From: Owenia fusiformis
Lineage: Eukaryota; Annelida; Polychaeta; Sabellida; Oweniidae
Length of the DNA stretch: 64,000 nt
Direction: 5' to 3'
NCBI GenBank assembly: GCA_903813345.2
Contig: CAIIXF020000010.1
Coordinates: forward strand, 22,972,740 to 23,036,739
Below are positions 34,501 through 64,000 of the stretch, in pieces. How positions within the stretch are numbered: position 1 is the first letter of the stretch; each line of letters opens with the position of its first letter. Both the position numbers and the translations under genes were made by a program. The notes under the pieces were generated by a model. That model searched no databases and was not told where the DNA came from. It saw only the letters and a program-made list of their open reading frames with translations.

Positions 34501-37500
34501 TGAATAATGACTCATAACAGGACTGTAGGATCATCATAGGCCCATGAAGGTGCAATTAAATTAAATATCAAAGTTTGCCCAATGCATCTGGACATTGATC
34601 CTCTATTTACAAAAGTTGATGGATGATGACATCGCTTGGTGATAGTGCGTGATTAAACAAGATAGTACTATGACATCTGATTTTAAATATATTTTTATCA
34701 ACTGAATATTTCAGAGTATGTAAAAGATGGCATGACAGTGTGAAGAGGATAAAAAAGAGAAGACAACAGTTTTCCTGGATTCATTATGAAGAAAGCATGG
34801 CCACCAATATCAAAGATGAAATTGACTCAGTATTACAGGTACAGTTTTTAATAGTACATTCAGTAATTTTTCCTATAATTGTTCAAAATGTTATATCAAA
34901 TTGCATTGAATCTGGGAGTTTGACATTGGGTGCTACCTAGTCAGAATGTGTGAAATGAGATTGTATCATCCAGTTCAAAAAACCTTTGGGAGAAAACGTA
35001 ATATTAGAAATATAAGGGCCCACCTTGACTTGACCAGTATAAATTATGCATACAGTAGAACCTGTCTAATCTGAACGCCATTGGGACTGGGTTAAAGCTT
35101 TCAGATTAGGAGGTGTTCACATTTCAAGGTTTTTGCATTCGCGAGATTCTGAATTCTGAAGAAATATGAATACATTCTTGGTACATGTTTATATTTAAAA
35201 TGACCACATAGCCTTATGTCATTTCAGAAATTTGAAAATTCGATTCAAATGAACCTAAAGCCCATTTCACTGTTTTATTGTGTCAGTAAAACCCCAAAAA
35301 TAAGAAACCAGGAGACCATTGTGCAATAATATATAGAGAAAAGTATATTCATATTGTACATGAGTGACAATTGCATATTTCAGATTTTTTAGTTTTTGTG
35401 CAATAAGCCTGTGCCCTCTTGTAATTTAAAGAATTTCAGCCATGTTAATCTTATTGAAAATAACATGACAGAGAAGCATCCAAATATAAGAGGCCACACA
35501 CTTTATAAGCCAAATAGAAGTAATCCAAGATAAACAAATGTCATTCATGTACAATAGGATTATATTTTTCCATATATTATTGCACAATGATCTTTTGATT
35601 TCTTATTTTTTAGGTTTTACTGGTGCAATAAAACAATGAAATGGGCTATAGTCATGCTGGGAAGCCCTATTGTAATCAAGTTTTGATATCATAACAATAT
35701 TTGAGCTATTTTGTATGAAACATGTGAAATTTTATGAAAAGTGTTCAGATTAGACAGGTTAATTTTTCAAATATGACTGTTCACTGTCCAAATTGAGAGA
35801 GGTTCACATTTCAAGTTTTTTTAATATGGGAGTCAATGGGAGAAAAAATGGGAGCGAAAAAAAGTGTTCAGATTTCATAACCTCAATATAATTTGTTTTA
35901 TTATCACAGAATATGTCAAGTGAGCCAGGAACTGCTCTGATATTCTGCAGTAATGCCTTGCAAATGGAGCAGATCAAGACGACGCCTGAAGAACATGTAG
36001 GGCAGGAAGCCCATCAAACAAGAGCTAGATCAAAGAAGGTGACAGTCTTGGATTACATCAAATCACAGCTGCCTCAACAGTGTAGAGTTGCTACATCAGT
36101 AACAGCTGGAGTCGTGAGTAAGTATGTTTTCTGAGTAAAATGAGTAATATGTAGTATTTCTAATAAGAGTACCAATAATATGTGTAAAATTAAGACTCTG
36201 CTGTATGGAAATTAGTACTATTAACTATTAATAGGACTTCTTTAGTACTTGTTCTCTTATCACTGAGCATGTTCTGTTGAGAAAGCTCAAACTTAAATTG
36301 AATAATATCAGTGTTATATTCTTAGACAATTAGATACATATACATGTACAATACATGACAAAAGATACTTTTGATGGTATTTTCATATTAGTAGTTTTGG
36401 TACTTTTTTTTTTATTATTTATTATTTTTAGGCACCACATTTGACAACACCAAGTGCAGTGAGTCAGAAACAGATGGATCTCTGACTTGTTTACTCCTTC
36501 CTAAGATCCCAGGTCTTGATATCTATACCTTCAGTTTTGATGGTTTCATGGATCTACCTGACTCTGAACCAGAATCGAATTACTTCAATTGGCGTTCAGA
36601 ACATTGTCTCTGGGGAATACAGAACAATCCTGGATTTCCAGAGGGTGTCATACCAAAACTTTTGCTCCAGCTTAGTGCAGACCATTATTTCCCAAATCAG
36701 GCATTAACAGCAGCCTTGTATGGGTATTTCAAGCAGAAAATAGTTGTAGCTGGGGGAATGGTTGATGATGTGTACTTAGAATCTTGTCAGGAGGACGATG
36801 ATGACGACATACTGTAAGTTCACATTTTGAAAAGAAATAGACTTAAAATTGGGCTTTGTTTAAATATATTTACTTGATTTAGGATTCAGTATTTCAAAGT
36901 TAGTTCCTCCTTCCCTATAAAATGATACTAAAATTAAAAGTAACCCTTCCCCTACTAATATTGTATGTGTACTAGTATACCAATATTAAAACATCAATCA
37001 ATATCAGGTGTTCATTTTTTCCAATACGAAATCTGAAGAATTATTAGTCACGATATTAACGTTTTACACTAGGCTTTACCATCCTCCGATCACAGAGCTT
37101 CAAAATCCAGAATATATTCTTTCTTTTTACCCCCTGCGATAAGCAGTTAGCATTTCCCTGATTAAGAACTCGTAATTTGATTCGCTGTCGCAACATTGCG
37201 ACAGCAATCATAAATACGTCATCAGCGCATAATTAGATCACGTGATTTAGTTTTATCGTGCACTTCCAAATTGGTTATAGGAGGGGGAAAGAAGGATTCT
37301 GGACACCTGCCTAGGAGGATGCGAGTCCATACTGTGTATTGTATGTGACTGCAGAACCAATACTTAATTTTTTAGAAAAGTAAGAAAAGTTTTACAAGTT
37401 GGTGATATTCCAAGCACAAAATATGTTTTATTTGAATTTGAGATTGTATTTACTTTCAGGAGAAGAGAGATGTCAACCTTGGGTATAGCATTCTGTGGTG

Positions 37501-37859
37501 ATGACACAAAGGTCGCTAGTGTCATAGTCCCAGCTGATGTCACAAACCCTAAACAAGTGGAATCTGTGATGTCACAATTAAGAGGGAGTCACATCCCAGA
37601 CAGTAACCGAATTGGCTTCATGTTTGCATGCATAGGCCGAGGTTATGGATTATATCATAAACAAAATGTGGAATCTGAAATCTTTAGGAAACTTTTCCCC
37701 AAAACGCCTTTATATGGATTTTATGGGAATGGAGAAATTGGGTACAATTATCTTCCTGATTATTCAGATATAAAGACATGTGATGAATCTTCAGATGAAG
37801 AGTTGCCAATATTTCAACATGGATATACTACCATTATAGTATTAGTATCACTCAGTTAA
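31588..37859 (+). CDS. FBXO22: F-box only protein 22 (F-box plus FIST_C domain)
   Basis: Five exons in consistent phase: 31588-31742, 34715-34838, 35910-36117, 36432-36813 and 37460-37859, giving 422 aa (human FBXO22 is 403). The F-box spans about residues 28-62 (LSEIIEDVLRKLPAKSLNTC, then SRVCKRWHDSV across the first junction). The C-terminal half is the FIST_C region; IGFMFACIGRG and PLYGFYGNGEIG near residues 345 and 385 are close to the vertebrate protein. FBXO22 is the substrate-recognition subunit of an SCF (SKP1-CUL1) ubiquitin ligase; in vertebrates it targets histone demethylase KDM4A and works with KDM4A on methylated p53. I use the ATG at 31588, as the upstream in-frame extension begins only at a GTG. 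An Asp/Glu-rich patch (QEDDDDDIL) marks the end of exon 4. The gene converges with the cotransporter gene. Confidence 0.93.
32455..33013 (+). mobile_element. 5'-truncated LINE fragment in FBXO22 intron 1
   Basis: A reading frame at 32487-32768 contains TYKIIKGTCPSYLSDLF, YSLRS and FRVDAAFIWDSL, the C-terminal region that follows the reverse transcriptase in CR1/Jockey-like non-LTR elements. It ends in a 3' tail of atcttatctta type. The 5' end, including the reverse transcriptase, is missing. It differs in sequence from the LINE at 55.5 kb. Confidence 0.75.
33360..33435. repeat. Short degenerate GTCCATCC/TTGGTCC repeat
   Basis: Units such as ccgtccatccgttggtcc recur about five times in FBXO22 intron 1. 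Simple sequence, no coding meaning. Confidence 0.6.
35051..35873. mobile_element. Second copy of the 14927 TIR family, interrupted
   Basis: Starts TACAGTAGAACCTGTCTAAT and follows the 14927-15428 element closely, including gttcagattagacagg and gttcacatttcaagg blocks. It is interrupted by a foldback element at about 35269-35647. The right end is lost just before FBXO22 exon 3 (35910). Confidence 0.75.
35269..35647. mobile_element. Foldback MITE nested inside the 35051 element
   Basis: AGCCCATTTCACTGTTTTAT at the left end pairs with the reverse complement at the right (AGCCCATTTCATTGTTTTAT); the arms match for about 75 bp. TA sits at both borders. The undisturbed sequence in the sister copy (gaatctaatcatgctgg near 15127) shows the empty site. 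Confidence 0.8.
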
Positions 37860-40800
37860 GGTTCATCGCAATTTAATTTCATTTTCATTTTCAACCATTG
37901 CCAAACATCACTGAGATGAATCTCTTAACTATTAGATAATACTTTTAGTGGCCTTTTTACTGCACTTTGAAAAAGTGCTATATTGTCATCATCTTGTTCT
38001 AAGACAGGCCTGGCAATTGAGACCAAATGCTATAACCAGTATATATTCTAGTTGTCTAGTTTAAACAAACAGTGGTCAATTTCAATTGCACCAGCATATA
38101 AGATTTGGTCACCTTGTGCAAGAGTTGTCAAAGATTAACATTTTTTACAAAAAATTTTGGAGATTTTGAATTGGCTGGCCAAAAAGAAAATTCCTTGCCA
38201 AAAACCTAGATGGCACTAGACTGCTTTTCCATTTGTAAAAATTCCAAGGCAAACAAATAACTGCCAGAGTCACTCTTTTGAGAAAAGTAATTTGATTTAC
38301 CTTGATGATAAAATCCATTTAGTGTTAATTAGGGGTATTTTGAACAAAACTGAAATTACTCTTTGAGTGTCTGATATAGTCCGAGTCTTGGGGTATGGAA
38401 CTTATGTGTTTGACAATATTCAAAACATTTTAGTTTGTTATATTTTTATCTGTCAAACAAATCAAAACATATTCAATTGTTCAATCTCATTTACACTTAT
38501 TTGGAAAATTAAGAAAATCAACAAACCAACTGTTCAAGTGCAATTCAAAGTAAATTAAATGAATACCACATTCTTTCTCTAAGTAAACTTATATCCAGTT
38601 CTAGAAAGATGCCCCACCTCAGATCGATCAAAGAATATGAGCAACCCAATTGAGGTTAACTCTACTATTTTTATTTGTCTGTTCCTAATGCCTTGGTCAC
38701 ATTTGCTCCGATTCATCAGCCAGCGCCCAGCCTATTGAGTATTGTGTTCAAGTATTGTATTCAGTTTTGAACAAAGTACTCAATCGCCCGGGCGCCAGAG
38801 CAAATGTGACCCAGGTATTATTAATGGTTTATCAGATGACTCATAGAATGTTAATAAGGTATTTTCAAAAATATAATGAACAATACAATTAGACAAGTAC
38901 AAACAGAGTATCTTTTGCATTTCTAGGGGTTAGGTATAGTAGAGTAAGTGTATATGGTGTCCTTAAAAACTTTCTTCATTGAAGTATAGGAAGAAATCAT
39001 CTGATATAATCTTAGGTTAGTGTCAACATTTACAAATGGTATATATTTACTAAAGAATAAAAGAAAACATGAAACACATTATCTGTTTTTGTTGCATTTT
39101 ATTGTTATGTTTTTAGTTGCACCTTCCCAACATAAAGCACATGTTAACATTATGATTGTGACATATCTTGAGGTATTATTATTATTATTAAATGAACACA
39201 TTTTCAAAATTAAGTGCAATTTGCATACATATAGTTTGTAATATTTTGTGGCACCTAATATATTGAAGATTTAGCATACAACCCTTATACCAGACACAAC
39301 TTACATATTAATACCAAAACATTTGTTAATGCATAAGAATACTTTTATTTACACATCGTGATAAGTGAGTTTACCAGAACCTCTTTTAGTCTCATCTTTC
39401 CATATTCAACTGAAAATATATCAATTATCAGAAACTACATTACAGATAGGGGATAAAGCCACACTTCGTGTAAATTCTACAGTCCATTTGCAATTTAAAC
39501 TGTATATTTGTCTTTGTCCATGCTTTACAATGTGCAAATAATAAATACGGGATTTTGTAAAATCTCCAAATCATGCCATTTTCAATATCAATATTATTAT
39601 CAAAATATCAAAAGAAATACTATAGAATAATATAATAAATTCATATCATTTCTAGAAAACTAACCTTGATAGTGATAGTATTACACTCAACTCTGGATGA
39701 AATATAAAATAATATTTCTTAACATGTGAATATTACATTTGTTCAAGATCTTTCATCTTACAATACACATTGTAACATGTAACCTTTTTGTTCATTTTCA
39801 AATGTTTAACATTTTTGTATTGTTTAATTGGTCAATTAGGTTACCATGAATAAATAGAATAATCATTAGAATAAAATAAAGTTGAATCTTAACGTTAACT
39901 GCCACATGAAGTTATTCTATTGGCATTCAATTTATAAACTGTACTCACATTAATTTTCGCGCACTTCTGATATTTCTCTTGTGCCAGCTTTACTGTCAAT
40001 CAAACTGCACTGAGGAGACTCAAGTTTTAATATGTAATGTAATTGTTATGCTTAGAATCCAATAAATAATAATTATATCTTTAATCATATATACACACAC
40101 TGTAATAAATAAATTTACTTTTAAAACAAACATTACAATGTTTAAATCAGAATCTACCAGCTGCATGAAAATGCATCAGAATAACATAAATATTAAATAA
40201 AATTTGTTGCATGGGCATATTACTTTCATAGATCTGTTTAAATTGCCACAAAATGAATGAACGATTTAACCAGAAATAAATACTGAAAGCTCTTGATTCT
40301 AAGCACTTTTATGAGTAAAGTATAAGGTAAAGTACAATACATATTTTGTAAAGATTATAATGATATGTCATGGTTAATGTGATCATACTGTAAAAAGACA
40401 AGAAACACATCCATAGAATCAGATGATACAATATAGTAAAATTAAAAATGTGATATGATTAACTCAGGATTGGTTTCACTGCAATGTGCCCCCCACATAC
40501 CATATAAGGCTATACTCGCTTATCTACCCTGACTCTATTAGTACTAGTATTTATACAATTTATATCATATACATATAAATTATAAAGGCACCTGAAGAAG
40601 ACAAGTTTGCATTACATTTCATTAGTGGTGACCAGTTCACCCAAGCTATTTAAGACTTCCATAGATCTTTCCAATAAATCACCCCTTTAAAGATACTACA
40701 GTAGTGTATTTTGGCTAGATTTGTGATGTAATAGCTTGCAGGTTGTAATGTTTTTGACAAAATTGAAAGACATTTTTAAGAATTATCCAATAAATTAATC

Positions 40801-41149
40801 TGAACAAGTTGAGACTGTAAGAATGACATCATAACCAATAGATGACATGAATTTCTGGTTGGTCTATTATACATGTAGTGTGTAAGCATCATTGAATATC
40901 ATTCTCTGTAACATTATTACATATTTAACACCAGTCTACATTCAGTGATTACCACATTGACAAGCAATATTCTCTAGATTATGATGTACAATAAACACAC
41001 ATCTGAGCTTAAGGCATCCAAATATACATGATCAGTCCTTTCTCCGTCTCATTGTGTAAAGAAGCTATTATACAATGTATGTATGATTATTCATAGAACT
41101 GCCCCTGGGGAATGCTGCACACTGATCTACTCTTTACTCTCCATGCATG
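37860..41149. other. Convergent 3' ends of FBXO22 and the cotransporter
   Basis: No further coding sequence is seen. The interval should contain both 3' untranslated regions. Several AATAAA signals occur on both strands, so cleavage sites cannot be chosen from sequence alone. Confidence 0.5.
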
Positions 41150-63968
<22,819 letters not shown>

Positions 63969-64000
63969 CTGAAAGGCAAAACCCCAAATAAAATATTAAA

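Overview
The window is eukaryotic, AT-rich, intron-rich DNA. Genes are split into short exons with GT-AG splice sites, and long introns are filled with LINE, mariner-like, hAT-like and foldback elements. Proteins encoded here (a sodium-potassium-chloride cotransporter, FBXO22, ARSB-type sulfatases) are animal proteins, and the mobile-element mix suits a marine invertebrate. A hemichordate, echinoderm or similar lineage is plausible, but I cannot fix the species from sequence alone. There are no operons, tRNA or rRNA genes, or CRISPR arrays.

Layout: (1) 1363-11093, minus strand: 5' part of an arylsulfatase B-like gene whose 3' exons lie off the left edge. (2) 11094-14169: head-to-head spacer containing an inverted extra copy of the first exon and upstream region of the next gene. 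(3) 14170-25829, plus strand: a complete 12-exon arylsulfatase B-like gene (671 codons). (4) 26676-30225, minus strand: an unrecognised coiled-coil protein gene, first exon not identified. (5) 31588-37859, plus strand: FBXO22, complete in 5 exons (422 aa). (6) 41150-63968, minus strand: an SLC12A1/2-type Na-K-Cl cotransporter, 20 exons from transmembrane segment 3 to the stop; its 5' exons lie off the right edge. I checked reading phase across every exon junction of genes 3 to 6 as modelled, and the phases agree.

The most notable biology is the pair of divergent sulfatase paralogues. Both keep the sulfatase scaffold but have lost the formylglycine cysteine (Ser in both) and metal ligands, while staying open across all exons. 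They look like expressed pseudoenzymes with a small helical N-terminal domain added in front of the fold. The cotransporter has one giant 1095-nt exon that puts an acidic, repeat-containing disordered insert of about 330 residues into the C-terminal domain. Next to another of its exons are decayed partial exon copies.

Mobile elements are nested in ways that can be dated relative to each other. A LINE in the large cotransporter intron is split by a 636-bp hAT-like element with a perfect 8-bp target duplication. A terminal-inverted-repeat element in FBXO22 intron 3 has another foldback element inserted into it, and the empty site is preserved in a second copy at 15 kb. A 1.39-kb element with 68-bp inverted ends carries a GTTCGTCC-type minisatellite and sits 20 bp downstream of a sulfatase exon.
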